Origin: Streptomyces prunicolor NBRC 13075
GTDB lineage: Bacteria; Actinomycetota; Actinomycetes; Streptomycetales; Streptomycetaceae
Reading direction: 5' to 3'
Assembly: GCF_000367365.1 (NCBI RefSeq)
Contig: NZ_BARF01000063.1
Location: 23,831 to 87,830, forward strand
Length of the DNA stretch: 64,000 nucleotides
The first letter of the stretch is position 1, and each line of letters opens with the position of its first letter. Shown here piece by piece: positions 43,301 through 50,922 of this stretch. Under the pieces are notes generated by a model. It was given only the letters and a program-made list of their open reading frames with translations, did no database searches and was not told the DNA's origin. The position numbers were made by a program, and so were the translations under genes.

Positions 43301-43612
43301 GCGCACCAACTCCGGTGCGGGGAAGGGGACTTCGGGCCTCCCAGGGTCACCGCCGGAGAGCCGCGGCCCCGTCTCCACAAGTACCCGGCGGATACGGGCG
43401 ATATGGGCGTACAGCGTGCCCCGCACCTGGGCCGACGGATCCTCCCCCCACACCCGGTCGATCAGCGTCTCGGCCGGCACCCAGCGGCCCGCGTCCACCA
43501 ACAACGCCGCCAGGACCGTACGCCGCTTGGCGGGCCCCAGATCGACCGGACGGCCCGCCACCCATAACTCCACGGGCCCCAGCAGCCGAAATCCCCTCAC
43601 GCCCGTCTCCAC
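40310..43612 (-). CDS. AfsR/SARP family regulator with NB-ARC and TPR domains
   Basis: This is a 1100-residue regulator. Residues 5-100 are an OmpR-type DNA-binding domain (GFRLLGPVELWVAGRPVDLG, AALLVDAGRWVPAETLIDRVWG). Residues 110-255 are the BTAD helical domain. Residues about 290-560 are NB-ARC with Walker A SGTAGVGKTALAVHW (near 322) and RRMLIVLDNAATVEQV (Walker B). Residues about 700-1080 are TPR repeats (ALTNLGLVDERLGRFLSAVEYLEQAL and similar). AfsR-type proteins control secondary metabolism after phosphorylation. It carries an in-frame 90-base tandem duplication (see 41640). GTG 43612 is used, with 43600 as an alternative. Confidence 0.9.
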   Translation of the reverse strand: METGVRGFRLLGPVELWVAGRPVDLGPAKRRTVLAALLVDAGRWVPAETLIDRVWGEDPSAQVRGTLYAHIARIRRVLVETGPRLSGGDPGRPEVPFPAPELVRGPAGYRLDVSPDLVDVHRFRNLVARARRGESTDAVRVLGLREAMGLWQGTPLAGLPGEWAARTRESWLHQYVDAVLGWADAELRVGGHLVVVDALSVLVAEHPLVEPLAVALIRALHAAGRAPEALACYAALHKRLADELGTTPGAEARRAHQAVLSGKAAPRRSSGVGGTGHVKVVPAQLPLDPAGFTGREEELARLEKVLGASAARPTAVVVSAVSGTAGVGKTALAVHWAHRARDRFPDGQLYVNLRGYDPDRPLTAPDALVRFLTALGVSEQDIPPEPDDRAARYRTEVADRRMLIVLDNAATVEQVRPLLPGTGSCAVLVTSRDSLAGLVAREGAQRLDLDLLPADAARTLLRRLIGPRAEAEPDAVDALAAQCARLPLALRVAAELAVTRPGTPLTDLVAELADQQRRLYLLDAEGDPRAAVVTVFSWSLRQLPPEAARTFRLLGLHPGPDLDAHAAAALTGNTVPDARRALEILARAHLVQRVDASPAPTGTSTPDAREALDTPTRTQPVQRADTTPAPTGTSTPDAREALDTPTRTHPIQRADTARYGMHDLLRAYAARLAVAQDPAKAREAALDRLFDHYLATAAAAMDRLHPAEAHRRPTAPATSTPVPDLSDADAARAWLDTERTCLTAMSAHTAAHGRPAHAIRLSLTLYRHLISGHHTDGLTIHGHARDAARLLADPASEALALLGIGTTHYQLARHEPARRQLQEALTLFRRAGDPTGEARALTNLGLVDERLGRFLSAVEYLEQALLLYRSVDDTSGESIALKNLAHVEGQLGRYDQAADHLQQSLTLLRRTGNRYLEAHALMDLGTVETRLDRLDEAARHQEQALALIREVGDGYGEAGALHGLGIVHSRREQHTQAAECHRQALALYSRNGDRDGETRALNGLGEAARAAGRTADALTHHTDALTIAEDIGNPGQQARAHEGLAEVHHARDDTTRAVHHYERALALYTEHGMPEADTVRSRLAAVSDPAGGHASGAIGS
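41640..41920. repeat. In-frame 90-base tandem duplication inside the SARP regulator
   Basis: TGCGGGTGGGGGTGTCGAGG occurs at 41671 and again at 41761, with nearly identical sequence between. At protein level the unit carries PDAREALDTPTRTQPVQRAD, repeated as PDAREALDTPTRTHPIQRAD. An older upstream copy, PDARRALEILARAHLVQRVD, shares the P-D-A-R-x-A-L and V-Q-R-x-D positions. So three 30-residue units sit between the NB-ARC module and the MHDLLRAYA helix. Confidence 0.8.
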
Positions 43613-43796
43613 TGTCCCACCCCACGCGCTTCACAGGTTCTCCACCGCGCACCCAACCACCTGCCCACCTGCGGGACAAGGTTTGCGCAAGGTCCCCGAC
43701 CACCTCCCTCCATCACCTTGGGCACGGCAACTCGCCCGTGCCACGGACGACTTCGGGTCCGCGGGCGGCACCCCGAGTGATGGAGGAACACAGAGA

Positions 43797-44171
43797 ATGA
43801 AGCGGATCCTGACCAAGGCCGGCATCGCCCTCGGAAGCGTGGCCCTGGCCACCACCGGCGCGTTCATCACCGCCGCCCCCGCAAGCGCGGCACTGTCGGA
43901 CTGCCCCTCCGGAGGACTCTGCGCCTACCTCGGCGTCAACGGCTCGGGCACCCCCGGCGTGGTCTACGGCGACAACACGAACCTGCTCCAGTACAACAAG
44001 TTCAACAACGCCGAGTCGCTGTACAACAACGGCAGCAGCTGCAACGTCCGGATCTACTCGGGCACGGGCTACACGGGTTCCAGCTACATCCTCGCCAAGG
44101 GCTACTACAACGGCTCGCTGGCGAACACCGTGTACTGGCACAACGTCGCCTCCAACGACTGGTGCGTGTGA
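43797..44171 (+). CDS. Peptidase inhibitor family I36 protein
   Basis: ATG 43797 follows GGAGG. The 124-residue product has a Sec signal peptide (GIALGSVALATTGAFITA, cleavage near ASAALSD) and a mature domain with four Cys: SDCPSGGLCAYLGVNGSG at the start, NNGSSCNVRIYSGTGYTGSSYIL, and DWCV as the last residues. This matches the I36 (Streptomyces metalloproteinase inhibitor-like) beta-gamma-crystallin fold. It is secreted and probably inhibits an extracellular protease. The lipoprotein gene overlaps its stop codon by four bases, so the two are translationally coupled. Confidence 0.88.
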   Translation: MKRILTKAGIALGSVALATTGAFITAAPASAALSDCPSGGLCAYLGVNGSGTPGVVYGDNTNLLQYNKFNNAESLYNNGSSCNVRIYSGTGYTGSSYILAKGYYNGSLANTVYWHNVASNDWCV

Positions 44172-45067
44172 GCACAACCACGGCGCGGCGGACACTTCTC
44201 ACGGTGCTCCTTGTGCTGACCGCGGCCGGCTGCTCCCTCGGGGGTGAGCAGTCGGCCCGCGGGCCCGCGGCGCTCGACGTGCGTCCCCTGTCGGGTGCCA
44301 CCGCGTCCACCCACGCCGACGCCGTACGCCTCTACGACCGTGAGGAACATGCCGTCGCGGCCTGCATGAGCGCCCGCGGCCAGACCTACACGGCACAGCC
44401 CCGCACCGCGTCCGCGCGCGGCGAGGAGACCAACCCCTACGGCCTGCTCACCGTCCGGAAGGCGGCTCAGGACGGCTACGGCATCGTCGGCGAGTACCTC
44501 TACCGGCGCTCCACGCCCGTCCCCGCGAGCGAATCCCACCAGGCGTCCTGGCAGCGGGCGTTGACCGGCACCCCGGCCCACCGGGTGACCCTGCGACTGC
44601 CCGACGGCGTCAACCTCGCCTACTCCACCGACGGTTGCGTCACCAAGGCCCGCACCGAGCTGTACGGCGCGGACTGGAACACGGTGGAGCCCACCGCCGT
44701 AGGACTGGCGAACCGGGTGCTCAACGCCGTGGAGAAGGACTCCAACTACCTTTCCGCCGTACGCCGTTGGTCCTCGTGCATGACCAAGGCGGGGCACCCG
44801 GCGAAGGACCTTCAGGCCCCCCGGCAGGCCGTCGACTCCCGTCTGCGGAAGGCCGCGTCGGACGAGACGGCCCTGCGCGCGCTCGGCAACGACGAGCTCC
44901 GCACCGCCCGCGCCGACGCGCAGTGCCAGCTGGAGACGGGCCTGTCCGAAGCCGTCCGGGATGTCCAACGGGCGGTCGAGAAGCGGCTGTTGACGGCGGC
45001 CGACAAGAAGACGGTGGCGCGTTACGTGGCGGACCGGCGCAGGGCACTGGCCTCCGCCACCGCATGA
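44168..45067 (+). CDS. Lipoprotein of unknown function coupled to the I36 inhibitor
   Basis: GTG 44168 overlaps the I36 stop in GTGA. The 299-residue product has a lipobox, TVLLVLTAAGCSLGG, with the lipidated Cys near residue 23. The mature part is helical, with further Cys in VAACMSARGQTY, TDGCVTKART, SSCMTKAG and ADAQCQLE that suggest disulfides. It resembles other Streptomyces surface lipoproteins with repeated A-x-C-M-x-x-x-G blocks. Function is unknown. Translational coupling to a protease inhibitor suggests a joint role outside the membrane. Confidence 0.8.
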   Translation: MSTTTARRTLLTVLLVLTAAGCSLGGEQSARGPAALDVRPLSGATASTHADAVRLYDREEHAVAACMSARGQTYTAQPRTASARGEETNPYGLLTVRKAAQDGYGIVGEYLYRRSTPVPASESHQASWQRALTGTPAHRVTLRLPDGVNLAYSTDGCVTKARTELYGADWNTVEPTAVGLANRVLNAVEKDSNYLSAVRRWSSCMTKAGHPAKDLQAPRQAVDSRLRKAASDETALRALGNDELRTARADAQCQLETGLSEAVRDVQRAVEKRLLTAADKKTVARYVADRRRALASATA

Positions 45068-45077
45068 GCCACCGGGA

Positions 45078-45701
45078 CTAACTGGGCCGGAGCGTGGCGA
45101 ACAGCGCGCGGACCCGGGTGCCGTCGGCCTGGGCCCAGGCGCCGGTGACCTGGCCGAGCGCGTCCTCGGGGGCCGTGGAGCCGGCGGTCAGCACCCGGTG
45201 CAGCCGCAGGGTCGGGCCGTCCGGTACGGCGAACTCGGTGGCCTCGTCGGTGTCGGTCGGGGCGCCCAGGGCGGGGACGGGTGCCGTCCCGGTCCAGGAG
45301 CGGGCGACCTCCCGGTCCAGGGTGTGGGAGACGCTCTGCGCCTGCGCCGCCACCCGCCCCTCGACGAACGCCGTCAACCCGGCGGTCAGTACCGGGTCGT
45401 GACAGCCGTCGTAGGCCCAGCGTGGACCGAGCACGCCGTGCTCCATGGTGCCGACGAGGGCGTGTTCGGCGCCGGGGAGCGGGGCGGCCCGGTAGGTGAG
45501 CGGCACGAGGTAGGCGCCCGAGCCGTCGGTGACGACCATGAACTCGATGCCGACCTCGCCCTCGGGGTCGTCGAGCCGGAACCCGCCGGCCTTCGCCAAC
45601 TCCGGTTCGGCGGGGCCGTGATACCAGCTGCGGGTGGGCAGCCAGGCGGTGAGGAGTTCGAGCTTGGTGGGCTTGACGTAGGTCTGGTGAATGACAGCCA
45701 T
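45078..45701 (-). CDS. Orphan maltokinase N-terminal cap-like protein
   Basis: From ATG 45701 the 207-residue protein begins AVIHQTYVKPTKLELLTAWLPTRSW, which is the start of the maltokinase N-terminal cap domain (Mak_N_cap). It continues with ELAKAGGFRLDDPEGEVGIEFMVV and EHGVLGPRWAYDGCHDPVLT. True maltokinases continue with a kinase domain of about 300 residues, and this protein stops at the cap plus a short beta region. Such orphan caps are annotated vaguely as glucan-branching-related. It follows the KstR-like gene by seven bases on the same strand. An in-frame GTG at 45719 would overlap that gene's stop. Confidence 0.75.
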   Translation of the reverse strand: MAVIHQTYVKPTKLELLTAWLPTRSWYHGPAEPELAKAGGFRLDDPEGEVGIEFMVVTDGSGAYLVPLTYRAAPLPGAEHALVGTMEHGVLGPRWAYDGCHDPVLTAGLTAFVEGRVAAQAQSVSHTLDREVARSWTGTAPVPALGAPTDTDEATEFAVPDGPTLRLHRVLTAGSTAPEDALGQVTGAWAQADGTRVRALFATLRPS

Positions 45702-45708
45702 GGGGGAA

Positions 45709-46341
45709 TTATCGGTCACCGGCCCCGCCCGGTTCGGTGAGATCGATCAATCGGCAGACCGTCTCGATGTCGATCTTCACCTGGGCGATGGACGCGCGGC
45801 CCGAGAGCCAGGTGATCAGGGCCGAGTGCCAGGTGTGCTCGATGACCCGGACCGCCGACAGCTGTTCCGGCGTGGGGTGTTCGAGGCCCATCGCATCCAG
45901 GATGATCACCGTGGTCTGCCGCGACACCTGGTCGACCTCGGGGGAGACACTGCGGTCCGCGAAGGTCAGCGCGCGGACCATCGCGTCGGCGAGATGCGGC
46001 TCGCGCTGGAGCGCGCGGAAGGCCCGCATCAGGGTCTCGGCGACCCGCTCGGCCGCGCTGTCGCCGCTCGGCGGCTTCTTGCGGAGCGTGCCGTGCATGT
46101 GTTCCAACTGGTCCTGCATCGTGGCGACCAGGAGATGCACCTTGGACGGGAAGTACCGGTACAGCGTGCCGAGCGCGACCTGCGAGGACTCCGCGACCTC
46201 CCGCATCTGCACCGCGTCGAAACCACCCCGGCTCGCCAGCTGCGCGCTCGCGTGCAGGATGCGCCGCCGCCGGGCCTCCTGCCGCTCGGTGAGGGGCGGC
46301 GAGGTCCGCGCAGTGGCTTCGGGCTTGGCTTCCACTGGCAT
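45709..46341 (-). CDS. kstR-like: KstR-like TetR family regulator
   Basis: This 210-residue regulator has HTH GGFDAVQMREVAESSQVALGTLYRYFPSKVHLLVATMQDQLE (residues about 38-79), nearly the KstR signature (A-V-Q-M-R-x-V-A and G-T-L-Y-R-Y-F-P-S-K-V-H-L-L-V). The ligand domain contains LADAMVRALTFADRSVSPEVDQV, as KstR does. KstR represses sterol-catabolism genes and is released by steroid-CoA ligands in mycobacteria. A site matching its motif exactly lies at 46496-46509, between it and the divergent glycosyltransferase operon. Other matches precede the thiolase/CYP125 pair and the SCP-x-like thiolase. Confidence 0.85.
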   Translation of the reverse strand: MPVEAKPEATARTSPPLTERQEARRRRILHASAQLASRGGFDAVQMREVAESSQVALGTLYRYFPSKVHLLVATMQDQLEHMHGTLRKKPPSGDSAAERVAETLMRAFRALQREPHLADAMVRALTFADRSVSPEVDQVSRQTTVIILDAMGLEHPTPEQLSAVRVIEHTWHSALITWLSGRASIAQVKIDIETVCRLIDLTEPGGAGDR

Positions 46342-46495
46342 GGCTCCCGTTCCGTGACTGTTCCCGTGACTGTCGGTGAGGGCGGGTGATCGGACCGATC
46401 ATGGCAGGGTCTCGGCCGTGGTGTGAATCACCTGATCCACTTCTCACAGCGCCCGTACCGGCCGGTAGATTCAGAACCTCCTGGACGATCAAGTC

Positions 46496-46509
46496 TGAAA
46501 CTTGTTCTA
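46496..46509. promoter_or_regulatory. KstR-type operator TGAAACTTGTTCTA
   Basis: This matches TnnAACnnGTTnnA at all eight fixed positions. It lies 54 bases before the glycosyltransferase GTG and 154 bases before the divergent kstR-like start, so it could serve autoregulation and control of the operon. Confidence 0.65.
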
Positions 46510-46563
46510 GATTAGCGTCCCGGCGTAATCTCGCGGGACGGTGCAGGCAGAAGGGGGCTCAGA

Positions 46564-47979
46564 GTGACCGCTGAGGCCAGTCAGGCGGGTCCCCAGGAGG
46601 ACCTGGCAGCCGACGGCGAGCGACCGCTCCGTATCGCACTCCTCACCTATAAGGGGAACCCGTTCTGCGGGGGCCAGGGCGTCTACGTCCGCCACCTCTC
46701 CCGCGAGCTGGCCCGCCTCGGCCACCGCGTCGAGGTCATCGGATCGCAGCCCTACCCCGTGCTCGACGAGGGCTACGACGGCATCTCCCTGACCGAGCTG
46801 CCCTCGCTCGACCTCTACCGCTCCCCGGACCCCTTCCGCACCCCGAAGCGCGACGAGTACCGGGACTGGATCGACGCCCTCGAAGTCGCGACGATGTGGA
46901 CCGGCGGCTTCCCCGAGCCCCTCACGTTCTCGCTCCGCGCCCGCCGTCATCTCCGCGCCAGGCGCGGCGAGTTCGACATCGTGCACGACAACCAGACGCT
47001 GGGCTACGGCCTGTTGGGCGACGTCGGCGCCCCGCTGGTGACGACGATCCATCACCCCATCACCGTGGACCGCCAGTTGGAGCTGGACGCCGCCGAGAAC
47101 TGGCGCCAGCGCATGTCCAAGCGCCGCTGGTACGCGTTCACGCAGATGCAGAAGCGCGTCGCCCGCCGCCTCCCTTCCGTCCTCACCGTCTCCGGCACCT
47201 CGCGCCAGGAGATCATCGACCACCTCGGCGTCCGCGACGACCGCATCCACGTCGTCCACATCGGCGCCGACACCGACCAGTTCTCCCCGAACCCGGCGGT
47301 ACCGCAGGTGCCGGGCCGGATCGTCACGACGTCCAGCGCGGATGTCCCCCTCAAGGGCCTCGTGTTCCTCGTCGAGGCCCTGGCGAAGGTCCGCACCGAA
47401 CACCCCGACGCCCACCTGATCGTCGTAGGCAAACGCCCCACCGAGGGCCCGGTGGCCCAGTCCATCGAGCGCTACGGCCTCGAAGGCGCCGTCCAGTTCG
47501 TCAAGGGCATCACGGACGCCGAACTCGTCGACCTGGTCCGCTCGGCGGAGGTCGCCTGCGTGCCCTCGCTGTACGAGGGCTTCTCGCTCCCGGCGGCGGA
47601 GGCGATGGCTACCGGTACCCCGCTTGTCGCCACGACGGGCGGGGCCATCCCGGAGGTCGCCGGACGCGACGGGGAGACCTGCCTCGCGGTGCCGCCGGGC
47701 GACCCGGGGGCGCTGGCGACCGCGCTGAGTCGACTCCTGGCCGACCCGGCACTGAGGGCCCGCCTCGGTGCGGCGGGCCGTGAACGCGTCCTGGCCCGCT
47801 TCACCTGGGCGAAGGCCGCGGAGGGCACGGCGGCCAGGTACCGCGAGGCGATCACCTCCGGCCGGACGGCCGGCGCGGCCACGGCATCGTTGTCGCCCTC
47901 GGCGCCTCCGTCTCCCGCTCCATCCCCTTCTCCGACCAGTGTTACCGGCGTCTCTCCCGAAAGCAGGGCCACGTGCTGA
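46564..47979 (+). CDS. Family 4-type (GT-B) glycosyltransferase
   Basis: This 471-residue enzyme opens with RIALLTYKGNPFCGGQGVYVRHLSRELARLGH (residues about 23-54), the GT4 acceptor-side motif with the G-G loop. It has the phosphate-binding region VVHIGADTDQF, TSSADVPLKGLVFLVEAL, and the E-x7-E motif in SLYEGFSLPAAEAMATGTPLV. The C-terminal 45 residues are Ser/Pro/Thr rich. It would transfer a sugar from a nucleotide donor to an unknown acceptor. The methyltransferase start overlaps its stop by seven bases, so they are coupled. A KstR-type site lies 54 bases upstream. Confidence 0.88.
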   Translation: MTAEASQAGPQEDLAADGERPLRIALLTYKGNPFCGGQGVYVRHLSRELARLGHRVEVIGSQPYPVLDEGYDGISLTELPSLDLYRSPDPFRTPKRDEYRDWIDALEVATMWTGGFPEPLTFSLRARRHLRARRGEFDIVHDNQTLGYGLLGDVGAPLVTTIHHPITVDRQLELDAAENWRQRMSKRRWYAFTQMQKRVARRLPSVLTVSGTSRQEIIDHLGVRDDRIHVVHIGADTDQFSPNPAVPQVPGRIVTTSSADVPLKGLVFLVEALAKVRTEHPDAHLIVVGKRPTEGPVAQSIERYGLEGAVQFVKGITDAELVDLVRSAEVACVPSLYEGFSLPAAEAMATGTPLVATTGGAIPEVAGRDGETCLAVPPGDPGALATALSRLLADPALRARLGAAGRERVLARFTWAKAAEGTAARYREAITSGRTAGAATASLSPSAPPSPAPSPSPTSVTGVSPESRATC

Positions 47980-48707
47980 CCGTCGACTTCTCCCGGTTCC
48001 CGCTCGCCCCTGGCGACCGTGTCCTGGACCTCGGATGCGGTGCCGGGCGGCACGCGTTCGAGTGCTACCGGCGAGGGGCACAGGTCGTCGCCCTCGACCA
48101 GAACGCCGAGGAGATCCGCGAGGTAGCCAAGTGGTTCGCGGCGATGAAGGAGGCGGGCGAGGCCCCGGCCGGCGCCACCGCCACCGCGATGGAGGGCGAC
48201 GCGCTCCAACTCCCCTTCCCGGACGAGTCGTTCGACGCCGTGATCATCTCCGAGGTCATGGAACACATCCCGGACGACAAGGGAGTGCTCGCCGAGATGG
48301 TCCGGGTGCTGAAGCCCGGCGGCCGGATCGCCATCACCGTCCCGCGCTACGGCCCCGAGAAGATCTGCTGGGCCCTGTCCGACGCCTACCACGAGGTCGA
48401 GGGCGGCCACATCCGCATCTACAAGGCGGACGAACTCCTCACCAAGATCCGCGAGGCGGGCCTCCAGCCGTACGGCACCCACCACGCGCACGGGCTGCAC
48501 TCGCCGTACTGGTGGCTGAAGTGCGCGTTCGGCGTGGACAACGACAAGGCGCTGCCGGTGCAGGCGTACCACAAGCTCCTGGTCTGGGACATCATGAAGA
48601 AACCCCTCGCGACCCGGGTCGCCGAACAGGCGCTGAACCCGCTGATCGGCAAGAGCTTCGTGGCCTACGCGACCAAGCCGCACCTCCCCGTGGCGGAAGC
48701 CAAGTGA
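47973..48707 (+). CDS. Class I SAM-dependent methyltransferase
   Basis: This 244-residue methyltransferase has motif I RVLDLGCGAGRHAFEC (residues about 16-31), acidic VVALDQNAEE, then GDALQLPFPDESFDAVIISEVMEHIPD (motif IV region, about 75-101) and RVLKPGGRIAITVPR. The second half lacks membrane segments. It sits between the glycosyltransferase and the alpha/alpha-barrel gene with overlapping stop/start codons on both sides (seven and four bases). It probably methylates the glycosylated or prenyl-derived intermediate of that pathway. Confidence 0.9.
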   Translation: MLTVDFSRFPLAPGDRVLDLGCGAGRHAFECYRRGAQVVALDQNAEEIREVAKWFAAMKEAGEAPAGATATAMEGDALQLPFPDESFDAVIISEVMEHIPDDKGVLAEMVRVLKPGGRIAITVPRYGPEKICWALSDAYHEVEGGHIRIYKADELLTKIREAGLQPYGTHHAHGLHSPYWWLKCAFGVDNDKALPVQAYHKLLVWDIMKKPLATRVAEQALNPLIGKSFVAYATKPHLPVAEAK

Positions 48708-49771
48708 CCACTCCCCGGACAGAACACCTCGTCCTGCCCGGGGTCCTCACCGCGGAGCAGGCCGCCGCGACCGTCGCCGGCATCCTCGCCGTGCAGCGGG
48801 AGGACGGGGCGATCCCGTGGTTCCGGGGCCATCACCTCGACCCGTGGGACCACACCGAGGCCGCGATGGCGCTCGACGCGGCGGGCGAACACGAAGCCGC
48901 CGAGCGGGCGTACAACTGGCTTGCCCGGCACCAGAACGAGGACGGTTCCTGGTACGCGGCCTACGCGGACGGGGATCCGGATGAGGTCACGGACCGGGGG
49001 CGCGAGACCAACTTCGTCGCCTACATAGCCGTAGGCGTGTGGCACCACTACCTCGCGACCGGCGACGACACGTTCCTGGACCGGTTGTGGCCCACGGTGT
49101 TCACTGCGGTCGAGTTCGTGCTGCGGTTGCAGCAGCCGGGTGGGCAGATCGGGTGGAAGCGGGAGGACGACGGTACGGACACGTCGGACGCGCTGCTCAC
49201 CGGTTCCTCGTCGATCCATCAGGCGTTGCGGTGTGCCCTTGCGATCGCCGAACAGCGTGAAGAGCCGCAGCCCGACTGGGAGTTGGCGGTCGGGGCGCTG
49301 CGGCACGCTATCCGTCGGCATCCTGAACGGTTCCTGGACAAGGGCCGTTACTCGATGGACTGGTACTACCCGGTGCTGGGTGGTGCGTTGACCGGTGTGG
49401 AGGCCAAGTCCCGGGTGGAGGAGGGCTGGAGCCGGTTCGTCGTGCCGGGGCTCGGGGTGCGGTGTGTCGTTCCCAACCCGTGGGTTACGGGGGGTGAGTC
49501 GGCTGAACTCGCCCTGGCGCTGTGGGTGTTGGGTGAGTCCGACCGTGCGTTGGAGATTCTCCAGGCCATTCAGCATCTGCGGGATGCGGAGAGCGGGCTG
49601 TACTGGACCGGGTACGTCTTCGATGACGATGCGGTGTGGCCTCGTGAGTTGACCACGTGGACTGCGGGGTCGTTGCTGCTTGCGGTGGCGGCGTTGGGGG
49701 GCCATGACGCGACCTGTGCGGTGTTTGGCGCCGAGCATTTGCCTTTGGGGCTGGATCCGGATTGTTGTTAG
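48704..49771 (+). CDS. Prenyltransferase/cyclase-like alpha/alpha-barrel protein
   Basis: This 355-residue protein is built of helical hairpins with repeating G-x-x-x-W and Q-R-E-D-G-x-I motifs: AVQREDGAIPWFRGHHLDPWDHTEAAMAL, ARHQNEDGSWYAAYADG, ETNFVAYIAVGVWHHYL and WTGYVFDDDAVWPRE. That is the six-hairpin barrel of prenyltransferase/terpene-cyclase or GH15-like families. It lacks the D-x-D-D motif of squalene-hopene cyclases. The GTG start overlaps the methyltransferase stop by four bases. Whether it binds an isoprenoid or a glycan is undecided, though the glycosyltransferase partner and KstR-like control make a lipid-linked sugar plausible. Confidence 0.75.
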   Translation: MTTPRTEHLVLPGVLTAEQAAATVAGILAVQREDGAIPWFRGHHLDPWDHTEAAMALDAAGEHEAAERAYNWLARHQNEDGSWYAAYADGDPDEVTDRGRETNFVAYIAVGVWHHYLATGDDTFLDRLWPTVFTAVEFVLRLQQPGGQIGWKREDDGTDTSDALLTGSSSIHQALRCALAIAEQREEPQPDWELAVGALRHAIRRHPERFLDKGRYSMDWYYPVLGGALTGVEAKSRVEEGWSRFVVPGLGVRCVVPNPWVTGGESAELALALWVLGESDRALEILQAIQHLRDAESGLYWTGYVFDDDAVWPRELTTWTAGSLLLAVAALGGHDATCAVFGAEHLPLGLDPDCC

Positions 49772-49780
49772 GCGCGGGCC

Positions 49781-49887
49781 CGGTGGGGGCTGGTCGCGCA
49801 GTTCCCCGCGCCCCTAAAAGCCTGGTCCCGCTGGTGTTTTTAGGGGCGCGGGGCTGTATCTATATGCGGCTCCGCCGCGTGGGCGCA
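49781..49887. repeat. 34-base element copy 3 plus 16-base inverted repeat and 46-base element
   Basis: The 34-base element (49781-49815) runs into CCCCGCGCCCCTAAAA (49804-49819), which pairs perfectly with TTTTAGGGGCGCGGGG (49838-49853). The second arm opens a 46-base element (49842-49887) that is found inverted at 4492-4537. It lies between two convergent genes and is probably a bidirectional terminator. Confidence 0.85.
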
Positions 49888-49898
49888 ACCGGCAATGC

Positions 49899-50186
49899 TT
49901 AGCGGTGCACCTTGTTGGCGATCGCATGCCCGATGAACAGGTACACCACCGCCGCCAGACCGTAGCCGCAGATGACCCGCGCCCACGCCTCGTCGAAGGT
50001 GAACAGGTCGCGGGACCAGCCGGCGAGCCAGTTGGCCGAGCGGTGGACGAACTGCACGAGGTCGTTCGCGCGGTTGGCGTCCAGCAGGTACATCAGAATC
50101 CAGAGGGCCAGGATGAGGGCCATGATGTCGGCGATGATCACGATGACATTGCCGACCGAATTCGAACCGCGTCGGTAGGGGGACAT
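49899..50186 (-). CDS. Small integral membrane protein, 95 aa
   Basis: Two membrane helices are visible: NVIVIIADIMALILALWILMYLL (residues about 13-35) and VICGYGLAAVVYLFIGHAIANKV (about 71-93), with an amphipathic linker containing HRSANWLAGWSRDLFTFDEAW. It is short, has no catalytic motif and is typical of Streptomyces-specific membrane proteins of unknown function. It is convergent with the alpha/alpha-barrel operon. Confidence 0.75.
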   Translation of the reverse strand: MSPYRRGSNSVGNVIVIIADIMALILALWILMYLLDANRANDLVQFVHRSANWLAGWSRDLFTFDEAWARVICGYGLAAVVYLFIGHAIANKVHR

Positions 50187-50314
50187 GCCAAGCGGATTGC
50201 CGCTTCCGGCCGGATGAAACCCGTACGGTCCCGCCCGGGTGGCGCGCGTGGCCGAGCCGGGTCAGGCTGCCGGGGTAAGGACACCCACTCGGGGAGAACA
50301 CCCCGGAGGACCCC

Positions 50315-50890
50315 GTGCCCGTACCGATACGGCGCCTCTTCGTGGCGCTCACCCTCTGCTGCGCCCTGCTCGCCGGTGCCACGGCCTGCGGCAGCGCCAC
50401 CGATGACGCCACGCAGGACACCGCAGCCGTAGTGGCCGCCGCTGCCGCCGCGACCCCGAGCCCCAGCACCTCCGCCGAACGGCAGAAGTTCGCCAAGACC
50501 CGCTTCGTCGCGAACGCGGGCCTCGCCGCCGGTGCCACCTACCAGTGGATCGTGAAGCCCTGGAAGGCGGGCAAGTTCAAGAAGGGCGCGAGCGGACGCA
50601 GGTTCGCGCTCATCAAGGCGGGCCTCGCGGGCGCGTTCGCGTACAACCGGCTCAAGGCGGCCACCAAGAACGCCAAGGGCGACCCCACGCTGTCCAAGGC
50701 GGTCGCCCCGCTCAGCGCCGGCATCGACTCCCTGAAGGATCTGCCGTCCAAGCTGCGCAAGGGTGACTCGACGGACGCCACGGCGGGTTCCTTCGACGAC
50801 ATCATCAACAAGGTCAAGGACGCCGGGAAGAGCGCGGGCGCCGAGGTGACCGACAAGGTGCCGTCGGCAGGGCAGCTCACCGGAGGGTAA
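50315..50890 (+). CDS. Secreted lipoprotein-like protein, 191 aa
   Basis: GTG 50315 follows GGAGGA. Residues 8-26 form a hydrophobic signal ending in GATACGSATDD, where ATAC looks like a lipobox and Cys near residue 26 would be lipidated. An Ala/Thr/Ser linker leads to a basic, helical mature domain (FAKTRFVANAGLAAGATYQW, KKGASGRRFALIKAGLAGAFAYN). I do not recognise the family. Function is unknown, and the mature part may be surface-bound and nucleic-acid- or wall-associated given its positive charge. Confidence 0.75.
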   Translation: MPVPIRRLFVALTLCCALLAGATACGSATDDATQDTAAVVAAAAAATPSPSTSAERQKFAKTRFVANAGLAAGATYQWIVKPWKAGKFKKGASGRRFALIKAGLAGAFAYNRLKAATKNAKGDPTLSKAVAPLSAGIDSLKDLPSKLRKGDSTDATAGSFDDIINKVKDAGKSAGAEVTDKVPSAGQLTGG

Positions 50891-50922
50891 AAGCCCTTCA
50901 GCATCTGGGAGTTGAGCGGTTC

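Noticed and set aside
46564..49771. Full secondary-metabolite gene cluster
   Set aside because: There is a glycosyltransferase, a methyltransferase and a barrel protein but no PKS, NRPS, RiPP or terpene synthase with catalytic motifs, so a cluster claim is not supported.
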